The notes under the pieces are model-generated. The model ran no database searches. It saw nothing but the letters and a program-made list of their open reading frames with translations, and was not told where the DNA came from. From contig WTKI01000344.1 of the NCBI GenBank assembly GCA_011524425.1, forward strand, positions 1 to 7,240: a stretch of DNA of 7,240 nucleotides. The letters run 5' to 3'. Positions within the stretch are counted from its first letter, which is position 1, and the number at the start of each line of letters is the position of its first letter. The DNA comes from Altererythrobacter sp. (lineage in GTDB: Bacteria > Pseudomonadota > Alphaproteobacteria > Sphingomonadales > Sphingomonadaceae). Position numbers and translations under genes: made by a program. Shown piece after piece: positions 1 through 7,008 of the stretch.

Positions 1-31
1 GCAAGGCTTTGTAGCTTTGCAAGCCGTTTTT
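1..31 (+). terminator. Hairpin followed by a T run at the left edge
   Basis: Read on the plus strand, GCAAGGCT (1-8), loop TTGT and AGCTTTGC (13-20) form an 8-pair stem with one G-U. An alternative stem is GGCTT (5-9) with AAGCC (21-25). TTTTT follows at 27-31. This could terminate a plus-strand gene lying left of the window and converging on rnhA. The T run is six bases from the better stem, and the window edge cuts the context. Confidence 0.25.
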
Positions 32-34
32 CAT
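1..34 (-). CDS. Possible start of a further minus-strand gene
   Basis: An ATG at 34-32 on the minus strand opens a frame reading MKNGLQSYKAL to the window edge. There is no good ribosome-binding site before it and only 11 residues are visible, so it may be chance. If real, it would lie 24 bases past the rnhA stop and compete with reading this stretch as a terminator. Confidence 0.15.
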   Translation of the reverse strand, partial: MKNGLQSYKAL

Positions 35-45
35 TTTAGCGAGGC

Positions 46-66
46 AAAAACTGACAGTTCAGCTTT
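46..66 (-). terminator. Terminator-like hairpin at the rnhA stop
   Basis: On the minus strand the last rnhA codons and stop form AAAGCTGA (66-59), loop ACTG (58-55) and TCAGTTTT (54-47), with one G-U pair, and the T run continues to 46. The stem is AU-rich, so it would be a weak intrinsic terminator, but it sits exactly where the ispH-thrB-rnhA run ends and the TGA lies inside it. Confidence 0.4.
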
Positions 67-541
67 CGTCCGGCTCGATGGGTTCGCGCGCGATGGCTTC
101 GGCTGCATCGCTGGCGAGTTTATCAACCCGTTCATTTTCAGCATGGCCATCATGGCCTTTCACCCAATGCCAGTTCACTTCATGACGCGCTGTCACTTCA
201 ATCAGCTCATGCCACAGATCTGCATTGCGCACCGGCTTCTTGCTGGCATTCTTCCAACCGCGTCGTTGCCAGCCTTCAACCCATTTTGTGATACCGTCGA
301 TCACGTACTTGCTGTCTGAATAGAGCTCTACCTGACACGGTTCGATCAACGCGCCCAGGCCGCGAATCGCTGCGGTCATTTCCATTCGGTTATTGGTTGT
401 GTCGCGTTCCCCGCCCGACAGTTCCTTCTCATGCGGGCCAAGACGTAGTAGTGCGCCCCATCCACCCGGTCCAGGATTGCCTTTGCACGCGCCGTCGGTG
501 AACAATTCAACTTTCTTCATAGGGCGGGTCTGCCAGCTCAT
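59..541 (-). CDS. rnhA: Ribonuclease HI
   Basis: Cytoplasmic endonuclease that cuts the RNA strand of RNA-DNA hybrids, for example R-loops and lagging-strand primers. The 160-residue protein is one RNase H fold of normal length (about 150-160). The four metal-binding acidic residues are visible: D16 in [15 protein letters not shown]54 in NRMEM, D76 in YSDS and D140 in ERVDKLA. H130 of the KGHDGH loop matches the catalytic-loop histidine of the E. coli enzyme. The start at 541 is chosen because an AAGG ribosome-binding site lies 6 bases upstream (548-551) and the ATG overlaps the thrB stop as ATGA. An internal ATG at 520 (MKKVELF) would give the more usual N-terminus but has no ribosome-binding site. 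It is the last gene of an ispH-thrB-rnhA run, probably translationally coupled to thrB. Family identity is certain; the exact start is slightly less so. Confidence 0.97.
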   Translation of the reverse strand: MSWQTRPMKKVELFTDGACKGNPGPGGWGALLRLGPHEKELSGGERDTTNNRMEMTAAIRGLGALIEPCQVELYSDSKYVIDGITKWVEGWQRRGWKNASKKPVRNADLWHELIEVTARHEVNWHWVKGHDGHAENERVDKLASDAAEAIAREPIEPDES

Positions 542-1521
542 CTCGCGCCTTGAAAGACTTTCGCACCCGCTTCATCGTAGAAACGGAGGCGGTGAACGAA
601 ATCCATCGGATCCTTGCGGGCGACCATTGCATCGTCTGGCGTATTCAGCCAGTCCTCAGCGCGGCTTGCGATAAAACGCATACAAGCGCCGCGGGCAAGG
701 ACAGGAAAGGCCTCGATCTCCGCAAGGCTCAGAGGGCGCACGGACTGATAGCCTTCCAACAGAGCATTGCTGATGTCCTCGCGATAGACTTTGCCTCCGC
801 GCTCAAACGACCACGCGGCATGGGTTACGGCAAGGTCATAGGCAAAGAAATCAGTCGCTGCGAAATAGAAGTCGATTAAGCCTGAAACTTCGTCGCCGAG
901 CATCAGCACATTGTCAGGAAACAAGTCACAGTGAACCACGCCATGGGGTAAGCCGCCGGGCCAATCACCTGCAAATGCTTCCAATTGCGGGAAGACGATA
1001 GCAGGTAGGCTTGGATCTATGCTCGCGAGGCCCTCTTCGCCGCAATTTTGCAAAGTGTTATCCCATCCGGCAAGGCCGAGATCATTCCAGCGGGTCTCAG
1101 GAAAGTCGGCCACAGCCAGATGATTGTTGGCTAAGGCTGCTCCAACAGAATGCGCTTGCCCGGGCGTGGGATGATCGACTGACACCCCGGGCAAATATTC
1201 GATCAAAGCAACCGCTTTGCCGTCAATCATGCGGAATGCTGCGCCTGTATTGTCATGAATGGTGCGCGGTACAGGGCAGCCCTTGTCTGCAAGGTGATCC
1301 AACAATTTCAGGAAAAACGGCAAATCGCGCAATTCGATGCGACGTTCGTACATAGTGAGGATGAAGCGCGTGCCAGGCTCTCCTCCACCGGTAGTTTCAA
1401 GCAGCCAGTTGGAATTGGATACGCCTTCGGCAATGCCCTTGGCCGACACCAGATCACCGACATCATAATGCGCGATCAGCTCGGCAAGCTCTTCAGCGCC
1501 AAGATGTGTGTAAACCGCCAC
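538..1521 (-). CDS. thrB: Homoserine kinase, APH/choline-kinase-like type
   Basis: Phosphorylates L-homoserine with ATP to O-phospho-L-homoserine, the penultimate step of threonine synthesis, in the cytoplasm. The 327-residue protein belongs to the aminoglycoside-phosphotransferase-fold ThrB family, not the GHMP-kinase family of E. coli ThrB. Visible features are the family N-terminus MAVYTHLG, the GVSNSNWLL strand (about 34-41), the catalytic loop VHCDLFPDN (D199, N204) and the metal-binding LIDFYFA (D217). Length is normal for the family. The start codon is GTG at 1521-1519, with AAAGGG six bases upstream (1528-1533). The ispH stop lies 21 bases upstream and the thrB stop overlaps the rnhA start, so co-transcription is likely. 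Other APH-fold kinases could look similar in the motifs, but the whole-length pattern fits homoserine kinase. Confidence 0.93.
   Translation of the reverse strand: MAVYTHLGAEELAELIAHYDVGDLVSAKGIAEGVSNSNWLLETTGGGEPGTRFILTMYERRIELRDLPFFLKLLDHLADKGCPVPRTIHDNTGAAFRMIDGKAVALIEYLPGVSVDHPTPGQAHSVGAALANNHLAVADFPETRWNDLGLAGWDNTLQNCGEEGLASIDPSLPAIVFPQLEAFAGDWPGGLPHGVVHCDLFPDNVLMLGDEVSGLIDFYFAATDFFAYDLAVTHAAWSFERGGKVYREDISNALLEGYQSVRPLSLAEIEAFPVLARGACMRFIASRAEDWLNTPDDAMVARKDPMDFVHRLRFYDEAGAKVFQGAR
548..551 (-). promoter_or_regulatory. Ribosome-binding site deciding the rnhA start
   Basis: AAGG on the minus strand, within the thrB 3' end and six bases before the ATG at 541. It favours the longer RNase HI (160 residues) over the internal ATG at 520, which has no such site. 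Confidence 0.55.
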
Positions 1522-1542
1522 GTCTCGCCCTTTGGCCTCGCC

Positions 1543-2550
1543 TTATTCGACCAGCTGGCGCGGCAATTTGAAGACCATTTTTTCTTCAGCCGCCATAATT
1601 GTCTTCTCTTCGACGCTGCGCCATTCGGACAATTTGCGCACCACTTCGCGAACCAGCAATTCCGGCGCTGAAGCGCCTGCAGTTAGTCCAACAGTTGAAA
1701 CGCCTTCGAGCCATGCCGGATCTATCTCGCTGGCACGCTGGATCAGTTTGGCCGGAGTTCCGCAACGTTCTGACACTTCCACCAAGCGCAGCGAGTTGGA
1801 CGAGTTTGGCGCGCCAATCACAAGCACAAGGTCAGCGTCTGGTGCGATCTGTTTGACCGCGGCTTGCCGATTGGAAGTGGCATAGCAAATATCTTCCGCC
1901 TTCGGGCCGACAATTTGCGGATACCGTGCTTCCAAAGCGGCGATAATTTCCGCTGTGTCATCAACCGACAAAGTTGTCTGTGTGAGATAAGAAAGCGAAT
2001 CCTGTGTCGAGAAAGGCAGCTCAGCGACATCTTCAACGGTCTCGACCAGTGTCATTTGCCCATCATCAACCTGGCCCATCGTGCCTATCACTTCAGGGTG
2101 ACCGGCATGGCCGACAAAGATGATGTGCTGCCCTTTTTCGATCTGGCGTTCTGCCTGACGGTGAACTTTGCTTACCAGCGGACATGTTGCATCGACATAG
2201 AGCATTTCGCGCCGCTCTGCCTCTGCAGGAACCGATTTAGGAACGCCATGCGCGGAAAAAACCACTGGAGCATGATCAGGCACTTCGTCCAATTCCTCGA
2301 CGAATACCGCCCCTTGAGCACGCAATGATTCGACAACATATTTGTTGTGAACGATTTCATGTCGGACATAGACCGGCGCGCCATAGCGTTCGATCGCGCG
2401 TTCTACGATTTCAATTGCGCGGTCGACACCGGCACAAAAGCCGCGTGGAGCAGCGATTAAGAGCTTAAGATCAGGACGATCCTGCTGAGCGGCATTTTCA
2501 ACCGAAGCAGAAATGTCCCCCGATTCTGAGGATGGAAAGGGAGCGTTCAT
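1543..2550 (-). CDS. ispH: 4-hydroxy-3-methylbut-2-enyl diphosphate reductase
   Basis: Iron-sulfur enzyme (LytB) that reduces HMBPP to isopentenyl and dimethylallyl diphosphate, the last step of the MEP isoprenoid pathway. The three cluster-binding cysteines are C39 ([11 protein letters not shown]), C123 (DATCPLV) and C222 ([10 protein letters not shown]). Substrate-site residues H68 (VHNK), H101 (SAHGV), H151 and E153 (GHAGHPEV), plus [10 protein letters not shown] and NSSNS, are all present, so the enzyme should be active. The protein is 335 residues, with about 27 extra N-terminal residues (Ser/Pro/Glu-rich) compared with E. coli IspH; I recall such extensions in sphingomonad homologues. 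The ATG at 2550 has AGAGG seven bases upstream (2558-2562). It is the first gene of the minus-strand run, with its promoter presumably in the 107-bp divergent gap. Confidence 0.98.
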   Translation of the reverse strand: MNAPFPSSESGDISASVENAAQQDRPDLKLLIAAPRGFCAGVDRAIEIVERAIERYGAPVYVRHEIVHNKYVVESLRAQGAVFVEELDEVPDHAPVVFSAHGVPKSVPAEAERREMLYVDATCPLVSKVHRQAERQIEKGQHIIFVGHAGHPEVIGTMGQVDDGQMTLVETVEDVAELPFSTQDSLSYLTQTTLSVDDTAEIIAALEARYPQIVGPKAEDICYATSNRQAAVKQIAPDADLVLVIGAPNSSNSLRLVEVSERCGTPAKLIQRASEIDPAWLEGVSTVGLTAGASAPELLVREVVRKLSEWRSVEEKTIMAAEEKMVFKLPRQLVE

Positions 2551-2657
2551 AAGACTGCCTCTAGCGCTTTGTGGAGCGCGCCGCTAGGGCGGTTGCACGC
2601 TTTGAATTTGGCCTTACGCTGGTATGCGTATGGTTTCGTCGCAAGGAATGCCGTTTC
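2551..2657. promoter_or_regulatory. Divergent intergenic region ispH / lipoprotein gene
   Basis: These 107 bases separate the two divergent start codons and should hold the promoters of both transcripts. The ispH ribosome-binding site (AGAGG, minus strand) is at 2558-2562. For the plus strand the best candidate I see is a weak TTGAAT (2602-2607) with TATGCG (2623-2628), spacer 15; I would not rely on it. No clear minus-strand promoter and no convincing operator palindrome are visible. Confidence 0.4.
2643..2647 (+). promoter_or_regulatory. Ribosome-binding site of the lipoprotein gene
   Basis: AAGGA 10 bases before ATG 2658. The spacing is slightly long, but together with the lipoprotein signal it argues against the upstream in-frame start at 2571. 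Confidence 0.5.
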
Positions 2658-3308
2658 ATGAAGCTTCGTACTCGCCTGTTTTCTGTCATTGCACTGACTG
2701 CAGCGCTCGCTGGATGCGGCCGCGAAGGGGAATTGGTTGTTGACCAAGGCGTGGGTATCACCGCGGTCCTTGATTCGTGCCCAGCCGTTGGCATCCCTGA
2801 TTACACAGGTGATGTGACTTTGTTCCGGAATGCAGGTGACGTGTCATCAGCCAATCTGGATGTGGTCGCATCGATTACGAATTTGCGGCACAGCTGCGAT
2901 GACACAAGCGCGAAAATCTATACTAACGCCAGTTTTGATGTTCTGGCGCGCCGGCTGGACACTCGCGGTGCCCGAACAGTCACCTTGCCTTATTACGCCA
3001 CGGTCATGCGCGGTGGCAGTGCAGTTGTTTCCAAACGCATTGGCAGTGTCACGCTGAACTTCGCAGACGGGCAGGAACGCGCGCAGGCAAGTGCTGAGGC
3101 GGGCGCCTATGTTGATCGCGCAGAATCCTCTTTACCGGCCGATATTCGTGAGCGGATCACGCGACGACGACGAGCTGGAGATCCCGATGCCGCGCTTGAT
3201 CCGCTTGCAGACCCGGAAGTTCGGGCTGCTATCCAGCGTTCAAGTTTTGAGCTGCTGGTCGGCTTTCAGCTGACACAAGACCAGCTCGCATATAACGCGA
3301 CACGCTAA
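2658..3308 (+). CDS. Predicted lipoprotein of unknown function
   Basis: The 216-residue product starts with a typical lipoprotein signal: MKLRTR, a hydrophobic stretch (about 7-17) and the lipobox LAGC with C20 as the acylated residue. G21 and R22 follow, with no Asp at +2, so outer-membrane sorting is possible but not shown. The reading frame is open upstream to 2571, but the start at 2658 is preferred because the signal peptide begins there and AAGGA lies 10 bases upstream (2643-2647). Two further cysteines, C41 (DSCPAVG) and C80 (RHSCDD), could form a periplasmic disulfide. Residues 45-140 look beta-rich (alternating Val/Thr strands such as RTVTLPYYATV). A basic patch ITRRRRAGD (about 167-175) precedes a DPLADPEVRAAIQRSSFELLV tail likely to be helical. 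I recognise it only as resembling a conserved hypothetical protein of sphingomonads; no function can be assigned. It lies 79 bp before argS. Confidence 0.88.
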   Translation: MKLRTRLFSVIALTAALAGCGREGELVVDQGVGITAVLDSCPAVGIPDYTGDVTLFRNAGDVSSANLDVVASITNLRHSCDDTSAKIYTNASFDVLARRLDTRGARTVTLPYYATVMRGGSAVVSKRIGSVTLNFADGQERAQASAEAGAYVDRAESSLPADIRERITRRRRAGDPDAALDPLADPEVRAAIQRSSFELLVGFQLTQDQLAYNATR

Positions 3309-3331
3309 GGCCCGTCAGCTCTGCTGGCCTT
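3307..3331 (+). terminator. Stem-loop after the lipoprotein gene
   Basis: Starting in the lipoprotein stop codon, AAGGC (3307-3311) pairs with GCCTT (3327-3331), enclosing CAGC (3316-3319), loop TCT and GCTG (3323-3326), with CCGT bulged out. There is no proper T run (TTGCGCTTT follows), so it may only weaken read-through into argS or protect the 3' end. The rest of the gap to 3387 shows the argS ribosome-binding site and no strong promoter. Confidence 0.25.
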
Positions 3332-3387
3332 GCGCTTTCTGGCAAGTCGGCTAACCGCGTCTCGCGTTCACAATACAGGTGTGAAAA

Positions 3388-5127
3388 ATGGAAACCGTCT
3401 ACGCCGCCTATGCGGCTAAGATCGATGCTGTTCTTGCAGCGATGGAAGCGGAAGGGACCCTTCCGGCTGATACTTCGCGCGCCAATGTGACAGTCGAACC
3501 GCCGCGTGACCCCTCGCATGGCGACCTCGCGACCAATGCCGCAATGGTGCTTGCAAAGCCTGCAAAGACGAACCCGCGCGCTTTAGCAGAAGCTATCGTT
3601 GCAAAGCTTGCGGCAGACTCAACCATTTTATCTGCAGAGATTGCCGGTCCCGGTTTTATCAATCTGCGGCTTAATGCGCAGGTCTGGCTCAGTGAACTGG
3701 CAGCTATTGCTGCTCTTGGCGACAAATACGGCGCTTCTTCCATGGGTGAAGGCACCCGCGTCAATGTCGAATATGTCTCAGCCAATCCCACAGGCCCCAT
3801 GCATATGGGCCACTGCCGCGGCGCGGTGGTAGGCGATGCTTTGGCGAGCTTGCTGAGCTTTGCCGGATACGACGTTACGCGCGAATATTATATCAACGAT
3901 GCTGGCGGGCAGGTCGATGTTCTCGCGCGCTCTGCCTATTTGCGGTATTTGGAAGCATTAGGCGAAGATATCGGAGAAATCCCCGAAGGTCTCTATCCTG
4001 GCGATTATTTGAAACCGATTGGTGCCTATCTTGCTCAGGAATTGGGCGAGAAATACAGGGACCAGCCGGAAGAGGAATGGCTTGCGATCTTCCGTGCCGA
4101 GACTGTCGAAAAGATGATGGACTTGATTAAGTCCGACCTGTCCTTGCTGGGCATACAGCACGATGTCTTTGCTTCAGAAGCGGCGCTTCATGCTGCTGGC
4201 AAGCCGGATGCTGCAGAAGCATGGCTGCGCGAGCATGATCTTGTGTATGACGGCGTATTAGAAGCGCCGAAAGGCAAAGCTCCGCCAGAAGATTGGGAGC
4301 CGGTCGAGCTTCCCTTGTTCCGTTCCACCAGATTTGGTGATGACCAAGATCGTCCGATCAAAAAGTCGAACGGCGCGTGGACCTACTTCGGTGCGGACTT
4401 GGCCTATCACATGCAAAAGGCCGATGAGGCTGACGCATTGATCGACATTTGGGGCGCTGATCACGCTGGCACAGTCAAACGGATCAAAGCCGCAGTTGCC
4501 GCTCTGTCTGAAGGGCAAGGCAAGACGATCCCGTTTGACGTCAAGCTGGTACAAATGGTTCAGCTGATGCGCGCTGGCGAGCCTGTGAAAATGTCCAAAA
4601 GGTCGGGCAATTTCATTACCATTGCTGACATGGTGGAAGAGGTTGGCAAGGACGTAGTGCGGTTCACTATGCTAACCCGCAAGCCTGAAGCGCAAATGGA
4701 CTTCGATTTTGCCAAAGTGGTCGAGGCGTCAAAAGACAATCCGGTGTTTTATGTGCAATATGCCCATGCGCGGATTCATTCGACTCTGCGCAAGGCTGCG
4801 GCTGAGAATTTCGCACCGTCTGATGCAAATTTGGCGGCTTTGGGTGAGGAAGAGCGCGCTCTGGTACAATTGGCTGCGCAATTCCCCCGCGAGGTCGAAT
4901 CAGCAGCTAAAGCGCGAGAACCTCATCGGATTGCGTTCTATCTTTACGATCTTGCAGGGGCTTTTCATGCCTATTGGAATCTCGGGAATGACAATCCTGA
5001 AAAACGGTTCATTGTGGCACAAGATAAGTCATTGACTGAAGCAAGGCTTTTCCTAGCACAGCGGTTAGGGCAAGTTGTCCGCAATGGTTTACGCATTTTG
5101 GGCGTGGAGGCCGTCGAGGAGATGTGA
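3388..5127 (+). CDS. argS: Arginyl-tRNA synthetase
   Basis: Class I synthetase that charges tRNA-Arg with arginine in the cytoplasm. The 579-residue chain is normal length. It has the N-terminal Add-1 domain (about 1-95, with GDLATNAAM), the Rossmann catalytic domain with the HIGH signature as H139-M-G-H142 in the stretch [20 protein letters not shown], and a full KMSK motif at 401-404 ([11 protein letters not shown]). Canonical KMSK is notable because many ArgS enzymes have degenerate versions. The DALR anticodon-binding domain runs from about 455 ([12 protein letters not shown]) to the C-terminus, ending in [14 protein letters not shown] (3377-3381) sits six bases before the ATG. It could share a transcript with the lipoprotein gene upstream or have its own promoter in the 79-bp gap. 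The SPOR gene follows after 22 bp, suggesting co-transcription. Confidence 0.99.
   Translation: METVYAAYAAKIDAVLAAMEAEGTLPADTSRANVTVEPPRDPSHGDLATNAAMVLAKPAKTNPRALAEAIVAKLAADSTILSAEIAGPGFINLRLNAQVWLSELAAIAALGDKYGASSMGEGTRVNVEYVSANPTGPMHMGHCRGAVVGDALASLLSFAGYDVTREYYINDAGGQVDVLARSAYLRYLEALGEDIGEIPEGLYPGDYLKPIGAYLAQELGEKYRDQPEEEWLAIFRAETVEKMMDLIKSDLSLLGIQHDVFASEAALHAAGKPDAAEAWLREHDLVYDGVLEAPKGKAPPEDWEPVELPLFRSTRFGDDQDRPIKKSNGAWTYFGADLAYHMQKADEADALIDIWGADHAGTVKRIKAAVAALSEGQGKTIPFDVKLVQMVQLMRAGEPVKMSKRSGNFITIADMVEEVGKDVVRFTMLTRKPEAQMDFDFAKVVEASKDNPVFYVQYAHARIHSTLRKAAAENFAPSDANLAALGEEERALVQLAAQFPREVESAAKAREPHRIAFYLYDLAGAFHAYWNLGNDNPEKRFIVAQDKSLTEARLFLAQRLGQVVRNGLRILGVEAVEEM
5117..5121 (+). promoter_or_regulatory. 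Shine-Dalgarno AGGAG inside the argS 3' end
   Basis: AGGAG lies within the last argS codons. It is 8 bases before ATG 5130, but 28 bases before the SPOR ATG at 5150, too far to serve that start directly. This is what makes the mini-ORF worth noting. Confidence 0.5.
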
Positions 5128-5129
5128 CC

Positions 5130-5153
5130 ATGCCTGACATGTTTTGGGCATGA
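5130..5153 (+). CDS. Possible 7-codon leader ORF before the SPOR gene
   Basis: ATG at 5130 opens a frame reading MPDMFWA and ending at TGA 5151-5153. The stop overlaps the ATG of the SPOR gene (5150) as ATGA. Its start has AGGAG at 5117-5121 with an 8-base spacer, far better than anything before the SPOR start itself. It could load ribosomes that restart on the SPOR gene, or the peptide may be meaningless and the spacing chance. No conservation evidence is available from one sequence. Confidence 0.35.
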   Translation: MPDMFWA

Positions 5154-5878
5154 GCAGCGACATGATGACGAACGACGAGAACATTTTTGAAGAGGAACTC
5201 GCGCTGAGCGGCGATGACAGCCTGCCTTGGCTGGAATCGGACGAGTTTGAAGACACTTCAGGCGAGTTGGATACCACCCGCATTATCGGGCTGGTTGTTG
5301 TTATGCTTGCTCTGGTGGGCATAGGTGTCGGCGGGGCGTGGTGGTTTGCCAATCGTGACGGCGGCACTGAACATGTCGCTGATGGCAGTACCGTGGCTGC
5401 CCCTTCTGGTCCCTACAAGGTACGTCCTGAAAATCCCGGCGGTAAGGAGTTTGAAGGCACTGGTAGCGTTGCTTCTGCTGTTGGCGAAGGTCAAACGCGC
5501 GAAGGCACGTTGCGCGAAGACACGCCAGACGAACCCGTGACACCATCGATCGCTACCTTGCCGGTTGGCGAAGAGCCGGCCCCGCCAGTTCAAACGCCTA
5601 CTGCTGCGCCTCCGACAGTCGCAGATGCGCCGCCTGATACAGGCGGAATTTCAGTGCAAGTTGGTGCTTATCGCAGCCGCGAGCGTGCTTTGGCAGGGTG
5701 GCAAACATTGCAACGCCAGACCAGTGTTCTCAACGGTGTCGATCGCCGCATCGTAAAAGGCGAAGCGGACATTGGTACGGTCTACCGCTTGCAAGCGCTG
5801 CCAGGCGACCTCGCAGCCGCGCGTGCGCTGTGCGATGCGCTGAAAGCGGATGGTGTTGCGTGCCAGGTTAAACGTTAG
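5150..5878 (+). CDS. SPOR-domain inner-membrane protein
   Basis: Probable cell-division or cell-wall protein. Its C-terminal SPOR domain (about 167-241, ISVQVGAYRSRERALAGW...VACQVKR) belongs to a fold that binds glycan strands stripped of stem peptides at the septum. The 242-residue chain has an acidic cytoplasmic N-terminus (1-42, with SLPWLESDEFED), one transmembrane helix (about 45-66, IIGLVVVMLALVGIGVGGAWWF without its flanks) and a Pro/Ala/Glu-rich linker holding a VRPENPGGKEF segment that I recall as conserved in alphaproteobacterial relatives. Two cysteines, C228 and C238, lie in the SPOR domain. Topology is N-in with a periplasmic C-terminus. The ATG at 5150 is chosen because the frame is open only from 5138. 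TTG at 5144 and ATGs at 5162 and 5165 are alternatives, and none has a good ribosome-binding site. A 7-codon frame just upstream may couple its translation. It is not FtsN by any visible feature beyond the domain. Confidence 0.9.
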   Translation: MSSDMMTNDENIFEEELALSGDDSLPWLESDEFEDTSGELDTTRIIGLVVVMLALVGIGVGGAWWFANRDGGTEHVADGSTVAAPSGPYKVRPENPGGKEFEGTGSVASAVGEGQTREGTLREDTPDEPVTPSIATLPVGEEPAPPVQTPTAAPPTVADAPPDTGGISVQVGAYRSRERALAGWQTLQRQTSVLNGVDRRIVKGEADIGTVYRLQALPGDLAAARALCDALKADGVACQVKR

Positions 5879-5886
5879 GCCTAACG
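5873..5886. repeat. Perfect 14-bp palindrome over the SPOR stop codon
   Basis: CGTTAGGCCTAACG reads identically on both strands and contains the TAG stop at 5876-5878. As RNA it has no loop, so it is more a possible protein-binding site or part of the larger terminator-like fold than a hairpin in itself. Role unknown. Confidence 0.45.
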
Positions 5887-5914
5887 GCTAAACAGCCTGG
5901 TGCGGGGGCCTTTT
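5877..5914 (+). terminator. Candidate terminator after the SPOR gene
   Basis: AGGCC (5877-5881) can pair with GGCCT (5907-5911), enclosing a small GGCT/AAAC/AGCC hairpin (5886-5897), and TTTT follows at 5911-5914. A second T run is at 5922-5925. The structure is imperfect and other foldings are possible. If it works, nagZ-scpA would need its own promoter in 5915-5985, where I see nothing convincing. Confidence 0.35.
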
Positions 5915-5985
5915 GCCGGTCTTTTCCCCTATGCTTTGATCCGTAAAGCTTGCTGCAGCCTCGCTTTCCTGCGAATTTCCGTCTT

Positions 5986-7008
5986 ATGATTCCTGCCATT
6001 TTCGGAATTGCCGGGACTGAATTGACTGCTGATGAGCGCGCCTTTTTCAAGGACGCTGATCCGGCAGGTTACATCCTGTTTGCGCGCAATTGCGACAATC
6101 CGGAGCAGTTGAAGCGCCTGACAGATGATTTGCGGGCTTTGCAGGGCAGAGAAAAGACCTTCATCTCGATCGATCAGGAAGGTGGGCGGGTCCAGCGGAT
6201 GAAGCCGCCCCACTGGTCGAGCTATCCGGCTGGAGAGGCTTTTGACAGGCTTTACGCATTGGCCCCGGCTAGCGCGATTGAAGCGGCACGTGTCAATGCG
6301 CAGGCTATGGCGATTGAACTGGCGAGCATGGGCATCACTGTCGACTTTCACGCGCCGCTTGATGTGCGGCGTGCTGAAACCGACAATGTGATCGGTGACC
6401 GTTCGCTGGGCAGTGACCCGATGCAAGTCGCAGCCTTAGGGCGCGCGGTGCTAGACGGCATGACGTCAGGCGGGATCGCGGGCTGCTTGAAGCATATGCC
6501 GGGTCATGGCCGCGCGACCGCTGATAGCCATAAAGAGCTGCCCGTTGTCACGGCAAGCGCGGAAGAACTGGAGGTGGATGTTGCTCCGTTCCGCTCTCTT
6601 GCGGCCAAGGCATCTTTGGGAATGAGCGCACACATCGTGTTTGAAGCGTGGGATGCCCAGCGCCCTGCAACTCTTTCTCCAACAGTGATTGAAGACGTGA
6701 TACGCACCGATATCGGGTTTGAAGGACTGCTTCTGACGGATGATATCGACATGCAAGCGCTGGATGGATCGATCCCTGAGCGGGCGGAAAAAGCGCTCGC
6801 GGCAGGCTGTGATATCGTGCTCAATTGTTGGGCGAAAATGGATGATCAAACCGGTATCGCAGAGCGTGTTGGCACTATGACGGATGCTAAGCAGGCTAAG
6901 CTTGGTCTGGCATTGGAACACACTGGAGTGGCTTGCGACCTATCAGAACACACTGAACTGTTGGTCAAGCGCGACGCGTTGTTGGCGCTGGAAGGGGAGG
7001 CTGCATGA
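5986..7008 (+). CDS. nagZ: Beta-N-acetylhexosaminidase (GH3), peptidoglycan recycling
   Basis: Cytoplasmic glycoside hydrolase family 3 enzyme that removes GlcNAc from GlcNAc-anhydroMurNAc muropeptides during cell-wall recycling; in some bacteria its product also signals beta-lactamase induction. With ATG at 5986 the protein has 340 residues, the usual single-domain NagZ length. Signatures are ILFARN (30-35), SIDQEGGRVQR (61-71), the KHMPGHG motif (169-175) followed by D180-S-H182 (the Asp-His general acid/base dyad), and LLTDDIDM with D252 as the expected nucleophile. The frame stays open upstream to a TTG at 5950, but the ATG matches where family members begin. No clear Shine-Dalgarno precedes it. 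It lies 107 bp after the SPOR gene and its TGA overlaps the scpA ATG. Confidence 0.96.
   Translation: MIPAIFGIAGTELTADERAFFKDADPAGYILFARNCDNPEQLKRLTDDLRALQGREKTFISIDQEGGRVQRMKPPHWSSYPAGEAFDRLYALAPASAIEAARVNAQAMAIELASMGITVDFHAPLDVRRAETDNVIGDRSLGSDPMQVAALGRAVLDGMTSGGIAGCLKHMPGHGRATADSHKELPVVTASAEELEVDVAPFRSLAAKASLGMSAHIVFEAWDAQRPATLSPTVIEDVIRTDIGFEGLLLTDDIDMQALDGSIPERAEKALAAGCDIVLNCWAKMDDQTGIAERVGTMTDAKQAKLGLALEHTGVACDLSEHTELLVKRDALLALEGEAA

Noticed and set aside
1864..2328. 154-codon plus-strand frame opposite ispH
   Set aside because: It lies wholly antisense to ispH, whose motifs are intact, and its product shows no recognisable domain. It is a codon-bias shadow.
2571..2657. Upstream in-frame extension of the lipoprotein gene
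   Set aside because: It would add 29 residues ahead of a textbook lipoprotein signal, and the AAGGA site points to 2658.
1..5050. GCAAGGCTTT occurs at 1-10 and 5041-5050
   Set aside because: The match ends after ten bases, and the second copy is inside argS coding sequence. Chance is enough.
2522..5992. GANTC (CcrM-type) sites near gene starts, such as GATTC at 2522-2526 in early ispH and 5988-5992 just after the nagZ ATG
   Set aside because: Isolated sites expected by chance, both inside coding sequence. Nothing shows they regulate either gene.
5929..6426. 165-codon minus-strand frame across the SPOR-nagZ gap and the nagZ 5' end
   Set aside because: Mostly antisense to nagZ, with no domain or convincing start signal.
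6466..6921. 151-codon minus-strand frame opposite nagZ
   Set aside because: Antisense to the conserved catalytic part of nagZ, with Cys/His/Arg-rich composition typical of shadow frames and no family pattern.
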